The notes under the pieces are model-generated. The model saw only the letters and a list, made by a program, of their open reading frames with translations, was not told the DNA's origin and did no database searches. DNA of 64,000 bases from Hyphomicrobium sp. 12-62-95. Its GTDB lineage: Bacteria > Pseudomonadota > Alphaproteobacteria > Rhizobiales > Hyphomicrobiaceae. Below are positions 16,999 to 26,713 of this stretch, one piece after another (position 1 is the stretch's first letter; each line of letters starts with the position of its first letter). The DNA lies in assembly GCA_002279935.1 (NCBI GenBank), contig NCCZ01000005.1:62001-126000 (forward strand), given 5' to 3'. The translations under genes were made by a program, and so were the position numbers.

Positions 16999-17285
16999 AT
17001 GGCTCGTAAGCGGGATTCCGACGAGGATATTCGAAGGTGTTTCGCGAGATTGAATTGCGTCTGGCATCCGCTAGCGATGTTGCGTCCGCCTGCCGAGCCG
17101 CCGGGATCAGCGATGCGACTTACTACACGTGGCGCAAGAAGTTCGGTGGCATGGCCCGGTCGCAGCTGTCGGAGATGAAGTCGCTCGAGAAGCAGAACCA
17201 GCGCCTGAAGAAGATCGTTGCCGATCCGGAGCTGGACAAGCTGATCCTGAAGGAGAGCCTCGATTTTTGGAAGCCGAAGGTCTGA
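16999..17285 (+). pseudogene. IS3-family transposase OrfA, frameshifted
   Basis: The frame starts MARKRDSDEDI at 16999 and then, after a one-base loss near 17031, continues in another frame as VFREIELRLASASDVASACR, GISDATYYTWRKKFGG and LDKLILKESLDF. This is a typical IS3 OrfA with helix-turn-helix and leucine-zipper regions, which binds the insertion-sequence ends. The frameshift makes it inactive. GTAAGCGGG and the preceding CCCCCTAAAACTGG (about 16950) may mark the old left end. Confidence 0.85.
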
Positions 17286-18055
17286 GCGCCTGTCAGCTCC
17301 GTGATGCCGTTATCCACAGTCGTCGGGTTCAATGGCGTGCTGCGAGTTGACGGATATGCTGGCTATAATGGGCTTGCCGATGTCGCACGCCCTGGCGGCG
17401 CGGTCACGCTTGCCTACTGCTGGAGCCACTTCCGCCGCCAGTTCTACGACATCGCGAAGAAGTTGGTCGAGCGGCTGTGGCGCGAGGAAGGCCTGCAGCT
17501 TCCGCAGCGGCACAAGAAGCGTAAGCAGCTCTATCATCACGACGCGTCGGTGATCCCTGCGAAGCTGCGCGTGCTCGTCACGCGACGCCCGAAGTACGTG
17601 CTTCGGCGGATAGCCGCGGTTGGTGCGACGTTTGCTCGGACTTACGGCCGAAGTGCGCGCGGCGCAATTAGGCCAGGAGATGGCGGAGCTGATCGCTCTG
17701 TGCGTGCTCGGCAAGAAGCAGCGCCTTCAGCGCAGCGACGTCATCCGGCAGATATTCGAGCGAGTTCGCCGCGGCACCGTTCCAGGACTGGCTTCAGCGC
17801 GTCGGCATTGAAACCATCCGGATCTATCCGGGCTCGCCCTGGGAGAACGGCTTCATCGGGCGCTTCAATGGGACGCTCAGGCGCGAGGTTGTGAATGCTG
17901 AGTGGTTTACAAGCATCGACCAGGCCCGTGTGGTTATCGCCCAGTGGCTCCTGCAGTACCGAAACGATACCAGAGAAACCCAAAATCAGTGGCTCAGACT
18001 GAGGGGGCTGGACAGCCGTTTTCACGAACACCAGACTTCGCGGCATCTAATCTGT
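17286..18055 (+). mobile_element. Mosaic of IS3 OrfB and IS66 fragments
   Basis: Four short pieces are recognisable on the plus strand. 17325-17460 encodes an IS66 TnpC piece (GVLRVDGYAGYNGLADVA, then AYCWSHFRRQFYDI). 17470-17553 encodes the N-terminal end of IS3 OrfB (LWREEGLQLPQRHKKRKQLY). 17553-17600 resembles another IS66 piece (PAKLRVLVTRRPKYV). 17775-18000 encodes the C-terminal part of IS3 OrfB with the DDE-type end (IRIYPGSPWENGFIGRFNG). None is intact. The order implies IS66 inserted into IS3 or repeated recombination, then decay. Confidence 0.8.
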
Positions 18056-18062
18056 CGTCACA

Positions 18063-18509
18063 GTGGTCACTGTTGCCTTCTTTGTCGTTCTGTTCGCATG
18101 GTTTGGCTGGTGGGATGATATCTTGCGCGTTGTCACTCACCTCTCCGCGCGCGCGAACACGGGCTTCTATCTGCTGTTTTCAGAGACGCTGTTGACCGCT
18201 TGGCTGCTTGCTTTTTTTGTCCTCGATCGGTTGACCTACTGGCGCGTCCGACCCGGGCAAATGGTCGAGGAACGCCTTATCGGCGGACAAGCACGCAGCT
18301 ATGATAGCAAAGGTTTGTTGTTCGAGCGGCGTGGGCAGGATCTTTTTCATGACATCATTCTGGGAATGGGCGCTGGCGACTTGACGATCACAATCGGCGG
18401 AGCCGACGAACAGACGATCCAGATTCCTAATGTGCTGTTCGTGGATCGCAAGGTGAAGGCGATCGAGCGATTGATAGCCTTGGAGCCTGAAGAGGTTCGG
18501 GCGAGTTAA
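18063..18509 (+). CDS. Membrane protein fragment with a C-terminal soluble domain
   Basis: The open frame begins directly after a stop at 18048-18050 that belongs to the insertion-sequence debris, and the GTG at 18063 is the first possible start, so the N-terminus has probably been cut off. Two hydrophobic segments (TVAFFVVLFAWFGWW and SETLLTAWLLAFFVL) precede a soluble domain (YWRVRPGQMVEERLIGG, then FHDIILGMGAGDLTI and PNVLFVDRKV) that resembles bacterial PH-like domains. I cannot name the family. It is the only plus-strand gene in this stretch besides the transposase debris. Confidence 0.55.
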   Translation: MVTVAFFVVLFAWFGWWDDILRVVTHLSARANTGFYLLFSETLLTAWLLAFFVLDRLTYWRVRPGQMVEERLIGGQARSYDSKGLLFERRGQDLFHDIILGMGAGDLTITIGGADEQTIQIPNVLFVDRKVKAIERLIALEPEEVRAS

Positions 18510-18626
18510 ACCTAAACTGCTGCAAGTCTCGTCTGGCGACTCGTGGAAGCGTATGGCGTTCTGTATCTGCTTTAACAAGAGGACTTACTTCAGGGCACGT
18601 TTCGACTGAAGTTTTGTTGAAATCAC

Positions 18627-19739
18627 CTAAGCTATCTTATGACGAAAGAGCCAAGCTGCAGCGCTAAGCGTTACGCCTGCAATCAGGGCCAGCGGCCAGA
18701 GGTGACTCGCAATCACGTCAATCGGTAGGTCCTTCAGGAACACGCCCTTGGAGATAACGACGAAATGCCGGATTGGGTTGGCGAGCGTCACCGTCTGCAA
18801 CCAGTCTGGCATGTTCGCGACCGGCGTGGCGTAACCCGAAAGCAGAATGGCTGGAGCCAGAAACATGAAGACGCCGATGATCGCCTGTTGCTGAGTATCA
18901 GACAGCGAGGAGATAAAAAGCCCGATGCCAATGACCGACATAAGAAACACGATCATAGCGGCAACGAGCAGCATCATAGATCCTTCCATCGGGATGCCGA
19001 GCCCATACATCGCGATTAGCATTACAATGATGCCCTGTGTCATGGCGATCGCTAAGGCGGAAAGAGCCTTGCCGATGAGGATCTCGGTTGAGGTCAACGG
19101 CGATACCAGAAGCTGCTGGAACGAGCCAAGTTCCCGCTCGCGAGCGACTGACAACCCTGAAACCATCATTCCGACCACTGTGATGAGCACCGCGAAAAGG
19201 CCAGGCACCGTCGACCAGAGCGTGTCTGAATTGGGATTGAACCAAGTCCGTGCAACCACCACGCTTGGCGGCCCTTTCAGTCGACCAAGCTGCACCAATT
19301 CACCGTTCAGGCGATCAACGATCTCACTCGCGTAGCCATGAATAATCTGAGCGGCATTCGACCGCCGGCCATCAAGGAGAAGCTGGATCTGCGCAGGCTG
19401 GCCGGCAGATAGCCTGCGCGAAAAGTCCGATCCGATGTGTAGGACCGCAGGGGCAATGCGGGCATCAATAACCGACGCGATTTCGGTAACGCCGTTCAGA
19501 CGGATCACCTGAGAGAATTGTGGCGAGCCCTCGAACCGCGAAATCAGCTCGCGCGTCAGCACCGTGCGGTCCTCGTCGAGGACGGCCAACGGAACATTTT
19601 TTACTTCCTGCGTTGCCGCAAAGGAGAAAATCAACAACTGAATAATCGGCGCGAAAAGCAGCACGTAGCGATTGGCTTTGTCGCGCCAGTTGGCGAGCAG
19701 TTCTTTGACGAAGAGAGGCCATATTCGGACGAACATCAA
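18627..19739 (-). CDS. ABC-2 type permease (YbhR-like)
   Basis: A 370-residue inner-membrane permease: one N-terminal membrane segment (about 21-43), a large periplasmic domain (about 44-175, with TWFNPNSDTLWSTVPG), then five segments to the C-terminus. This is the ABC2_membrane_3 architecture of YbhS/YbhR. It starts one base before the end of the sister permease and is the last gene of a four-gene operon. The YbhGFSR-type exporters move amphiphilic drugs and cations; a role in metal or envelope stress tolerance is inferred from the island. Confidence 0.88.
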   Translation of the reverse strand: MMFVRIWPLFVKELLANWRDKANRYVLLFAPIIQLLIFSFAATQEVKNVPLAVLDEDRTVLTRELISRFEGSPQFSQVIRLNGVTEIASVIDARIAPAVLHIGSDFSRRLSAGQPAQIQLLLDGRRSNAAQIIHGYASEIVDRLNGELVQLGRLKGPPSVVVARTWFNPNSDTLWSTVPGLFAVLITVVGMMVSGLSVARERELGSFQQLLVSPLTSTEILIGKALSALAIAMTQGIIVMLIAMYGLGIPMEGSMMLLVAAMIVFLMSVIGIGLFISSLSDTQQQAIIGVFMFLAPAILLSGYATPVANMPDWLQTVTLANPIRHFVVISKGVFLKDLPIDVIASHLWPLALIAGVTLSAAAWLFRHKIA

Positions 19740-20882
19740 TCAATCCAGTCTCGTCTTCGTCGTGAGGGCCGTCAGGCCGAGGTAGACGGCGGCGATCAAC
19801 GACATTCCAGCTAGATTAGGCCAAATAACTGACCAAACATCTCCCGCGAGGAACAGTGTTTGCAGCACCGCGACGAAGTAACGGGCCGGCACAGCATAGG
19901 ACACGATCTGCAAGGGTAGCGGCATGCCGGCGATTTCAAATACGAAGCCCGACAGGAAGAAGCTCGGCAGGAATGCAGAGATCAGCGTTGCCTGGGCAGC
20001 GACGAGCTGGTTTCGGGTCACCGTCGAGATGAGCAGGCCCTGACCGAGCGCCGTCGTGAGGAACACGGCCGACATCAGTGTAAGGATTGCAAACGATCCG
20101 CGAAACGGAACACCGAACAGGAACAGGGCTGTGCCCGTCGCGAGCGCCATGGTGAGCATGCCAAGGATGAAATAGGGGATGAGCTTTCCTGCCATCAGTT
20201 CGCCAATTCCAACCGGCGTCGCGAGCAAGGCCTCCATTGTTCCGCGTTCCCACTCACGCGCTACAACGAGTGCAGTAAGCAACGAGCCGATCAACATCAA
20301 GATGATCGCGATCGAACCCGGCACAAGATAGTGATGACTGGAGACCTCCGGGTTGAACCAGACGCGCTGCTCGACCGAAATTGGCACGCTCAGATGCTCG
20401 CCGCGTGTGACGGCCTCTTGCTCGAGCCAATTGGCCCATATCCCCTGCAGGTAGTTGCGCACCAACGTCGCCTTGTTTGGATCGCTTCCGTCAACGATCA
20501 CCTGAATCGGCGCGCGGTCGCCGCGCTCGGCCTGGGCAGAAAATCCGGCGGCAAGCACGACGATACCGTCGATGTGGCCCGCGACAAGATCATTTTCGAA
20601 ACTGCGACGGTCGCGCGCCGTGCGCGTTGAGAACAGGGACGAGCTGGTCAGCGACGAGGTGAAGCTTCCAGTTTCGGGGGTTGGATCCTCAATCACCAGA
20701 CCGATCTCGATGCGACGCGCATCGAAGGAAACGCCATAGCCGAACAGAAATAGTAGCGTCAGCGGCAGGATAACAGCAATGATCAGGCTGCTGGGGTCAC
20801 GTACAATCTGGCTCGTCTCCTTGCGGATCAGCGCAGCGACACGACGACGGCGATCTCCCGAAACGGCCGCAGACGCGCTCAT
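19740..20882 (-). CDS. ABC-2 type permease (YbhS-like)
   Basis: A 380-residue sister of the preceding permease with the same layout: an N-terminal membrane segment (SSLIIAVILPLTLLFLFGYG), a periplasmic domain (to about residue 190, with RVWFNPEVSSHHYLVPG) and a C-terminal group of five segments. The pair should form the heterodimeric channel. Its start overlaps the end of the ATPase gene by 4 bases, so the two are translationally coupled. Confidence 0.88.
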   Translation of the reverse strand: MSASAAVSGDRRRRVAALIRKETSQIVRDPSSLIIAVILPLTLLFLFGYGVSFDARRIEIGLVIEDPTPETGSFTSSLTSSSLFSTRTARDRRSFENDLVAGHIDGIVVLAAGFSAQAERGDRAPIQVIVDGSDPNKATLVRNYLQGIWANWLEQEAVTRGEHLSVPISVEQRVWFNPEVSSHHYLVPGSIAIILMLIGSLLTALVVAREWERGTMEALLATPVGIGELMAGKLIPYFILGMLTMALATGTALFLFGVPFRGSFAILTLMSAVFLTTALGQGLLISTVTRNQLVAAQATLISAFLPSFFLSGFVFEIAGMPLPLQIVSYAVPARYFVAVLQTLFLAGDVWSVIWPNLAGMSLIAAVYLGLTALTTKTRLD

Positions 20883-22603
20883 GCGGCCACCGTCCTGTCA
20901 TCGGCCTCGACGAGAGCGATGAAGGCATCCTCGAGTGTCGGGTCGGGAAGCGCTTGTGTGCGCACGCTGCTTTTCAGATCGTCCGGGGACCCGGTCGCAA
21001 TCACGCGCCCGCGATAGACCAGCGCGATGCGATCGCAATATTCGGCTTCGTCGAGGAAATGGGTGGTGACCATGACCGTGACCCCGCCCGCCACCAGCGC
21101 ATTGATATGTGCCCAGAATTCCCGGCGCGTGAGCGGATCAACGCCCGAAGTCGGCTCGTCCAGAAACAGGACAGGAGGCTCGTGCATGATTGCGCACGCG
21201 AGCGCCAACCGCTGTTTGTAACCGGCCGGTATCGTTCCAGCGTTCGTATCTAAGTAGCGTCCGAGTCCAAAGGCCTCTGTCACGCGCTTGACGGCGTCAT
21301 GCCGTTGCGCGCCGGTGAGGCCATAGACGCCAGCGAAAAAGTCAAGGTTCTGCCGTGCGCTCAGATCCCCGTAGAGTGAAAATTTCTGAGCCATGTAACC
21401 CAGACGGTTGCGTGCCGCGGAAGTCTGAGCCACGACATCGAGACCGGCGACGCGCGCCTCGCCCGAAGTCGGGCGAAGTAGGCCGCAGAGCATCTTGAAG
21501 GTCGTCGATTTGCCTGCGCCGTTCGGACCTAACAGCCCGAAGATCTCACCCTTGCCAATCGAGAATGAAATACGGTCAGCGGCGGTGAACGAGCCATAGC
21601 GGCGGGTCAGATCCTTTGCGACGATAACGGGTTCAGTCGTTCGAAAGTTGTCTGAAGCCCTGGCCAGGCGCGACACGGCCGGGCTCTTGCTGCCCAGAAG
21701 ATTGATAAACGCGTCTTCAAATCGCGGAGACACCGCGACGATGTCCACACCAGAGTCCTTTGAGAATTCCTCGGGCGACGGAGTTGCAGCGCCCTCAGCC
21801 ATCACGATGCGAACGTTCGATCCCTGAATGACAGCGTCGATCACGCCGGTTCGCTTGGCTGCGACCGCGAGCACGGCCCTGCGTTGCTCGCCAGCGTTGC
21901 GTACGTGAAAGGTACGGCCTGCCATCCGTTTCGTGAGTTCCGAAGGAACACCCTCGTACATCAGCTTGCCGTCATTCATCAGGAGCACGCGCTCGCATCG
22001 CTCTGCCTCGTCGAGATAGGCCGTGCTCCAGACGATGCCAATACCCTCCCCGGCGAGCACGCGGATCAAGCGCCAGAGGTCGCGGCGCGAGATCGGATCG
22101 ACGCCGACACTGGGTTCATCGAGCAGCAGCAGACGCGGAGCGCGGACCAATGCACAGGCGAGACCAAGTTTCTGCTTCATCCCCCCGGACAGGGCGCCGG
22201 CGAGGCGGCTCTGGAAAGCAGCGAGGCCGGTGAGAGTAAGAAGGCGCTCAAAGGTCTCGGCCCGTTGTTGTTCGGCAACCCCGCGCAAATCGGCGTAAAG
22301 CCTCAAATTCTCGAAGACCGTTAGATCTTCATAGAGGCCAAAACGTTGCGGCATATAGGCAACCACTTCGCGAAGCCGATGTGCATGCGAAATCGGATCG
22401 AGGTCGCAGACTGTTAGCTTTCCGGCATCCGATTTGAGCAGTCCTAGCATCAAACGCAGTAGGGTCGTCTTGCCTGCCCCGTCAGGTCCGGCAAGCGCGG
22501 TTATCCCTCCGCCCACAATCGTCGTCGTGACTTCGGCGACCGCCAGGGGGGCACTGCCGAATCGCTTCGATACGCCTTCAAGCCGGACAAGCGTTTCGCT
22601 CAT
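20879..22603 (-). CDS. ABC transporter ATPase with two nucleotide-binding domains (YbhF-like)
   Basis: A 574-residue fused ATPase. Domain 1 has Walker A (GPDGAGKTT), signature LSGGMKQKLGLA and Walker B (LLLLDEPSVGVDP). Domain 2, from about residue 325, has GPNGAGKSTTF and LFLDEPTSGVDP, but its signature reads IPAGYKQRLALA instead of LSGG, a common degeneracy in this subfamily. It energises the two permeases downstream. It starts 3 bases after the membrane-fusion gene ends. Confidence 0.9.
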   Translation of the reverse strand: MSETLVRLEGVSKRFGSAPLAVAEVTTTIVGGGITALAGPDGAGKTTLLRLMLGLLKSDAGKLTVCDLDPISHAHRLREVVAYMPQRFGLYEDLTVFENLRLYADLRGVAEQQRAETFERLLTLTGLAAFQSRLAGALSGGMKQKLGLACALVRAPRLLLLDEPSVGVDPISRRDLWRLIRVLAGEGIGIVWSTAYLDEAERCERVLLMNDGKLMYEGVPSELTKRMAGRTFHVRNAGEQRRAVLAVAAKRTGVIDAVIQGSNVRIVMAEGAATPSPEEFSKDSGVDIVAVSPRFEDAFINLLGSKSPAVSRLARASDNFRTTEPVIVAKDLTRRYGSFTAADRISFSIGKGEIFGLLGPNGAGKSTTFKMLCGLLRPTSGEARVAGLDVVAQTSAARNRLGYMAQKFSLYGDLSARQNLDFFAGVYGLTGAQRHDAVKRVTEAFGLGRYLDTNAGTIPAGYKQRLALACAIMHEPPVLFLDEPTSGVDPLTRREFWAHINALVAGGVTVMVTTHFLDEAEYCDRIALVYRGRVIATGSPDDLKSSVRTQALPDPTLEDAFIALVEADDRTVAA

Positions 22604-22606
22604 AGC

Positions 22607-23827
22607 TTACCTCGTGACTGTCGACGTAACCGTGACAGGCATGCCCTGCAACAGACCGGCTGTCTCTCCGTCCACGACGATGCGAACGCGATAAACGAGG
22701 CTCGTTCGCAATTCCCTGCTTTCGACAGATTTTGGCGTGAATTCGGCGACGGGTGAGATAAAGCCGATCTTTCCACGGTAGCTCTTGCCGCCGTCAGTTA
22801 GCACATCGACGGCCATGCCAGGACGGATGGCTCCGAGGTCGGGCTCGGCGACATAGGTGCGCACCCATACCGGCGAGATGATCGTCACGGCATACACCGT
22901 TTCGCCTGCAGCGACGATGGCGCCAGGTTCGCGCACGCGGGTCAGCACTACGCCTTCGCCAGGCGCAGTCAAATCGGCATCAACCAGCCTGCGCTCCGCC
23001 TGCGCGAGCGCCGCATTCTCAGCTTCCAGCTGAGCCTTCGCTGCGTCAATGTCCTCGCGCCGCGGTCCGATCTCTACGAGCTTCAGGGTCTCCTGCGCGG
23101 ACTTTAGCGCCGCCTGGGCTTGTCCCAATGCAGAGGTTGCTTCATCGTGCCGCTGGTGAGGGGAAACGCCGCGATCGGCGAGGGTTTGCTGGCGGTTGAG
23201 GGTCGCCTCGGCCAGAACGGTGGCGGCTTCACGCTCGGCGGCAAACGCGCGTGCTTGGGCGATCTCCTCGGGCCGGCTGCCATTCTCGAGACGGGCGACG
23301 ACCGCGGTCTGGGCTGCAACGCGGGCGCGAACGAGTCGAACCTCTTCCGCAAAGTAGGACTTGTCGAGCGATGCAACAATCTTGCCGGCCTCTACTTTGT
23401 CACCCTCATCGACCTTCATCTCGGCGATGCGGCCAGCAACCTTAAAGGCCAGATTGACCTGCCTAACATCGACGTTGCCCTGAAGGGCAATCAGGCCACT
23501 GTCCTTTGATGCAAAGCCGAAAAAGACAGCCCATGCCACGAGTGCGAGAGCCACAACGGCAATACCAACTCCGATCAATGTTCGGGGGGTAAAAAGCTTA
23601 AGGTATCCATTCCCCGGAACCGGATTCGCGTCCGAGCCATCCGCGTTGGCAGGCAAGTTCGTCTTCTCGTAGGCTACTGCCTTATTGGTCTCATCCGGCT
23701 CGGTGGGACTATTTGGGCGAGAATTCGGTGCGGGCGCTGTGTTATCCTTAGCCGCGACTGCCGACACCGTCACTGGCTTGGAACCCTTGTTATCGTTGCG
23801 CTCATCGGTCGAAGACGGCTGGCTCAT
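22607..23827 (-). CDS. HlyD-family membrane-fusion protein (YbhG-like)
   Basis: A 406-residue adaptor: a long, hydrophilic cytoplasmic tail (residues 1-about 77, low complexity, PAPNSRPNSPTEPDETNK), one membrane anchor (TLIGVGIAVVALALVAWAVF), then the lipoyl-like half domains and a coiled-coil hairpin (about 160-290, ARVAAQTAVVARLENGSRPE). It links the ABC permeases to an outer-membrane channel. The N-terminal tail is longer than in the E. coli protein. First gene of the exporter operon, 82 bases after the polyphosphate-kinase gene, on the same strand. Confidence 0.88.
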   Translation of the reverse strand: MSQPSSTDERNDNKGSKPVTVSAVAAKDNTAPAPNSRPNSPTEPDETNKAVAYEKTNLPANADGSDANPVPGNGYLKLFTPRTLIGVGIAVVALALVAWAVFFGFASKDSGLIALQGNVDVRQVNLAFKVAGRIAEMKVDEGDKVEAGKIVASLDKSYFAEEVRLVRARVAAQTAVVARLENGSRPEEIAQARAFAAEREAATVLAEATLNRQQTLADRGVSPHQRHDEATSALGQAQAALKSAQETLKLVEIGPRREDIDAAKAQLEAENAALAQAERRLVDADLTAPGEGVVLTRVREPGAIVAAGETVYAVTIISPVWVRTYVAEPDLGAIRPGMAVDVLTDGGKSYRGKIGFISPVAEFTPKSVESRELRTSLVYRVRIVVDGETAGLLQGMPVTVTSTVTR

Positions 23828-23909
23828 TGCTATCCCCCGGAGGTTCGAGCTGTCGGATACCCTGTGCCGATCTCTCCCGCTGCCGGATGTATCGTTGAAG
23901 GGTTTTTCA

Positions 23910-24686
23910 TCACGCCTCGATCATCCCGTCCTTAAGGTGACGCTCATCGAACAGGAATACGCGATTGAGATCGGGTAATTCGCCGTGCTCATCTTTGCCG
24001 TGGAATTCACACCGAGAAAGAATATCCCGGATAACATTCAGCCTCGTTGATTTTTTGTCATCGGCTTTGACAACTATCCAAGGAGATGAGACCGCATGCG
24101 TTCGGCGAAGCATGACGTTTCTGGCCTTGGAATAGTCATCCCAACGCTTCAATGCCTTTGCGTCAATCGGGCTCGACTTCCACTGCCGCAATGGATCATC
24201 CAGACGATGTTTCAACCGTCGTTCCTGCTCCTCATGACTGATATCGAGGTAATACTTGAGTATCGTGAACCCGCAATGGACGAGAAGCTGTTCAAACATC
24301 GGGGCTGTAAGCAAAAATTCCTCCACCTCCTCGTCTGAAGCAAAGCCCATCACCGGCTCGACGCCAGCGCGGTTATACCAACTGCGATTGAAGAGGATGA
24401 TTTCGCCGGTGACCGGCAGATGTTCGATGTAGCGCTGGAAGTACCAAGCTTTCCGGTCCCGGTCAGACGGGGCGCCGAGCGCCACGACACGCGTGTCGCG
24501 CGGGCTCAGATGCTCAACGATGCGTTTGATCGTACCATCCTTGCCGGATGCGTCGCGGCCCTCAAAGATCACCACGACTTTTTGCCTGTGCTTGATGACA
24601 TGTTTTTGCAGCTTTACAAGCTGAATCTGAGCTTTGCGCAGCGACTTCTTGTAGTCACTATCATCATCCTGTAATGCGCTATTCAT
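23910..24686 (-). CDS. ppk2: Polyphosphate kinase 2 (PPK2)
   Basis: A 258-residue class I-type PPK2, which phosphorylates nucleoside diphosphates (or AMP) from polyphosphate. Walker A (FEGRDASGKDGTIKRI), the lid-like DRDRKAWYFQRYIEHLP and Walker B (LFNRSWYNRAGVEPVMGF) are all present. Polyphosphate chelates metals and acts as an energy store, so a copy in a metal island fits. The gene starts within the stop codon of a 24-codon reading frame (24683-24757) that carries the only strong ribosome-binding site nearby. Confidence 0.92.
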   Translation of the reverse strand: MNSALQDDDSDYKKSLRKAQIQLVKLQKHVIKHRQKVVVIFEGRDASGKDGTIKRIVEHLSPRDTRVVALGAPSDRDRKAWYFQRYIEHLPVTGEIILFNRSWYNRAGVEPVMGFASDEEVEEFLLTAPMFEQLLVHCGFTILKYYLDISHEEQERRLKHRLDDPLRQWKSSPIDAKALKRWDDYSKARNVMLRRTHAVSSPWIVVKADDKKSTRLNVIRDILSRCEFHGKDEHGELPDLNRVFLFDERHLKDGMIEA

Positions 24687-24757
24687 TGCATTAGCTCCTT
24701 GTCGCTAGCTCCTTGATGGTCGGCGAACACGGCGACCGCTGCATCCTTCTTTGTCAT
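24683..24757 (-). pseudogene. 24-codon remnant upstream of ppk2
   Basis: ATG 24757 has a strong AAAGGAGT Shine-Dalgarno and encodes MTKKDAAVAVFADHQGASDK plus four residues, ending in a TGA that overlaps the ppk2 ATG. The VAVFADHQGA stretch resembles the N-terminus of DUF1269/general-stress-17M proteins, so this is probably the stump of such a gene joined to ppk2 by deletion. It may now act as a translated leader that couples ribosomes into ppk2. Confidence 0.5.
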
Positions 24758-24851
24758 GGTGGACTCCTTTGAGTGAGTGATGAGTTTAGGGATGTGTCTG
24801 CGGCTGCCAGCGCGGTTGATAGCCAATCGTGCTGAGAATGAAACAGCGCCG

Positions 24852-25397
24852 TTATGGTGGCTGGCTGGTGTATGAGAATTCCATGGACACTGGAGCGGAG
24901 CCAGGGCGTTCCACATCGATGCGGATGACATACCGTCCAGCCGAGCGGAACGAGACAAAGCCGCCATAGCTGATGGTTTCTGCGATTGTCATCGGCTCTA
25001 GCGCTAAGTCACTTCCGCCCAAGCCCAGCTCGGAAATCCTTGCCTTAACGGCTGCGTTGGAAATGCGCTGGCGCGTCGAGGCGTCGAAGAGCGCGACGAC
25101 AAGATGATATTTATATTGTCCGTTCGGTGGTCCGCCATGCATCGTGGCCTCGGGATGGGCGGCGGGGTGCCCCCTGATGATCGCGGCTGGCATCAAGCCG
25201 AGATAGGCTTCGATTCCAAAGGCAGTCTTGTGAAACGGATTGTCAGCCGCGCGCGCCGGCAGTGAGTTCCCGATGCATGTGACGAGTCCAGCCATGGCCA
25301 CGAGAGTGCCGATCTTCAGTCGCCGCTGGATCAAACCTTCCTGTCGACATGGCAATTTTGTTTCAAATCCGAATTCCAAGTCAGTCGCTTTTTGCAT
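24852..25397 (-). CDS. Exported protein of unknown function
   Basis: A 181-residue protein with a hydrophobic export segment (LKIGTLVAMAGLVTCIGNSL, cleavage after ARA at about residue 50) preceded by a long basic N-region, so the true start may be a later codon. The mature part has GGPPNGQYKYHLVVALFD, a beta-rich pattern of the YtkA/transthyretin-like kind, and two His in HPAAHPEATMH. Third gene of the P-type-ATPase/MFS operon; probably a periplasmic accessory, with no defined function. Confidence 0.65.
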   Translation of the reverse strand: MQKATDLEFGFETKLPCRQEGLIQRRLKIGTLVAMAGLVTCIGNSLPARAADNPFHKTAFGIEAYLGLMPAAIIRGHPAAHPEATMHGGPPNGQYKYHLVVALFDASTRQRISNAAVKARISELGLGGSDLALEPMTIAETISYGGFVSFRSAGRYVIRIDVERPGSAPVSMEFSYTSQPP

Positions 25398-25426
25398 GGC
25401 CTGTGCCCAGCTTCCGCTCTTAACGC

Positions 25427-26713
25427 TTAAAGGGGAGAAAACTTCTCGACATTACGATCGTCGCCACCTTTGCCGAGCTTGGGTGCTACGAGCATATTTG
25501 GGAGGCTGAGGCTCAACACGACGCCCAACGCGATGAGAACGGCCATGAGCAGGAACGGGGCGTTCGGCAGCCAAGTCACATCGAACAATAGGCCACCGGC
25601 CGCTGAACCCACTGTGACGCCAAGGCTCGATGCCGCCGTCTGCTTGCCGAGTTCTGCTCCTTGCGCCATGCCGGCCTTGCTCGAAATCCAATAGGTCAGA
25701 ATCGGCGATAGGATACCGGCGCTCGCCGCCACCGCCCCGATCACCACAAGCATCAGCGCGAAGTCGGATGCGCGAGGCACCAGGAATAATCCGGCGGCCA
25801 GCACAGCGAGAGCTGGCGCAATGAACCAACGCGTGGTTTCGGGCTTGATCCAGGGAGAGAAGACGATGGCCTGGACGACAAACATTATCAGGCTGCACTC
25901 GGTAAACATGAGAGCAATCTGATATTGCGTCAGCCCGAGATCTTGTTTGCCGCGCAGCGCCAATCCAACTTCGAACACACCGACTGCAGCAGAGACAATG
26001 AATGCCAGCGCGAGCAGCTTTGGGACAAGCCAGCGGCCAGTCTGCGATGCCGATTGGTCGCGCTTCTGGGCGGCGTCACTTTGCTTGGATATTGGGATTG
26101 TCATCACGGCGGCGGCCACGACAAAAGCCAGGATGGCGGTCCCTGCCAGCGGGACGGCCAGCGCCCCGGCAGCGCCGGCGATCGGAGGGATGTTGGCGGC
26201 CCCTCGCGAAACGAAAACACCGAGCATCGGTCCCAGCAGAAATCCGCTAATGCCTGCCAAACTGACGAAGGTGAGGCGGCGCGCCCGCTCCTCTTCCGTT
26301 GCCGCTAGATCCCCGATCGCGGCCAGCGCAGCCGGCGTGACTGCAGCAGCGAACAATCCGCTCAAGAAGCGTTCGGCATACACGGCGGTCAGGTTCTCGA
26401 TGAAGGCGAACGTTAACATCGTCGCGCTGAACCCGAGCAGCCCGATCAGAAGGATTGGGCGTCGTCCATACCGGTCGGATAGGCGTCCCCAGGCCGGGGC
26501 AAATAGAAATAACGCAAACGTATAGAGGGCGGTCAGTAGACCCGTCGCGCGGGAAACTTGTGCCGCATCGCCGCCTGCACCGAGCAGCCGCTCGATCACA
26601 AATGGGAGTAAGGGCAAGACGATGCCGTAACCTAAAGATACCGTGAAAACGGAAAGCATCAGTACGGCCATCATGCTTAGCGGTATGCCGGTAGATGTGG
26701 CGAGATTGATCAT
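25427..26713 (-). CDS. Major facilitator superfamily exporter
   Basis: A 428-residue, 12-segment MFS transporter of the drug:H+ antiporter type. Motif A is seen between segments 2 and 3 ([16 protein letters not shown]) and a proline-rich segment 5 motif C-like region ([11 protein letters not shown]). Substrate unknown. Its ATG overlaps the ATPase stop codon (ATGA), so both are co-translated; this coupling suggests a related substrate such as a metal or metal complex. Confidence 0.88.
   Translation of the reverse strand: MINLATSTGIPLSMMAVLMLSVFTVSLGYGIVLPLLPFVIERLLGAGGDAAQVSRATGLLTALYTFALFLFAPAWGRLSDRYGRRPILLIGLLGFSATMLTFAFIENLTAVYAERFLSGLFAAAVTPAALAAIGDLAATEEERARRLTFVSLAGISGFLLGPMLGVFVSRGAANIPPIAGAAGALAVPLAGTAILAFVVAAAVMTIPISKQSDAAQKRDQSASQTGRWLVPKLLALAFIVSAAVGVFEVGLALRGKQDLGLTQYQIALMFTECSLIMFVVQAIVFSPWIKPETTRWFIAPALAVLAAGLFLVPRASDFALMLVVIGAVAASAGILSPILTYWISSKAGMAQGAELGKQTAASSLGVTVGSAAGGLLFDVTWLPNAPFLLMAVLIALGVVLSLSLPNMLVAPKLGKGGDDRNVEKFSPL

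Noticed and set aside
24852..24967. 94-codon minus-strand frame ahead of ppk2 as a full gene
   Set aside because: Its first 70 codons overlap the exported-protein gene in another frame; only the last 24 codons have a ribosome-binding site.
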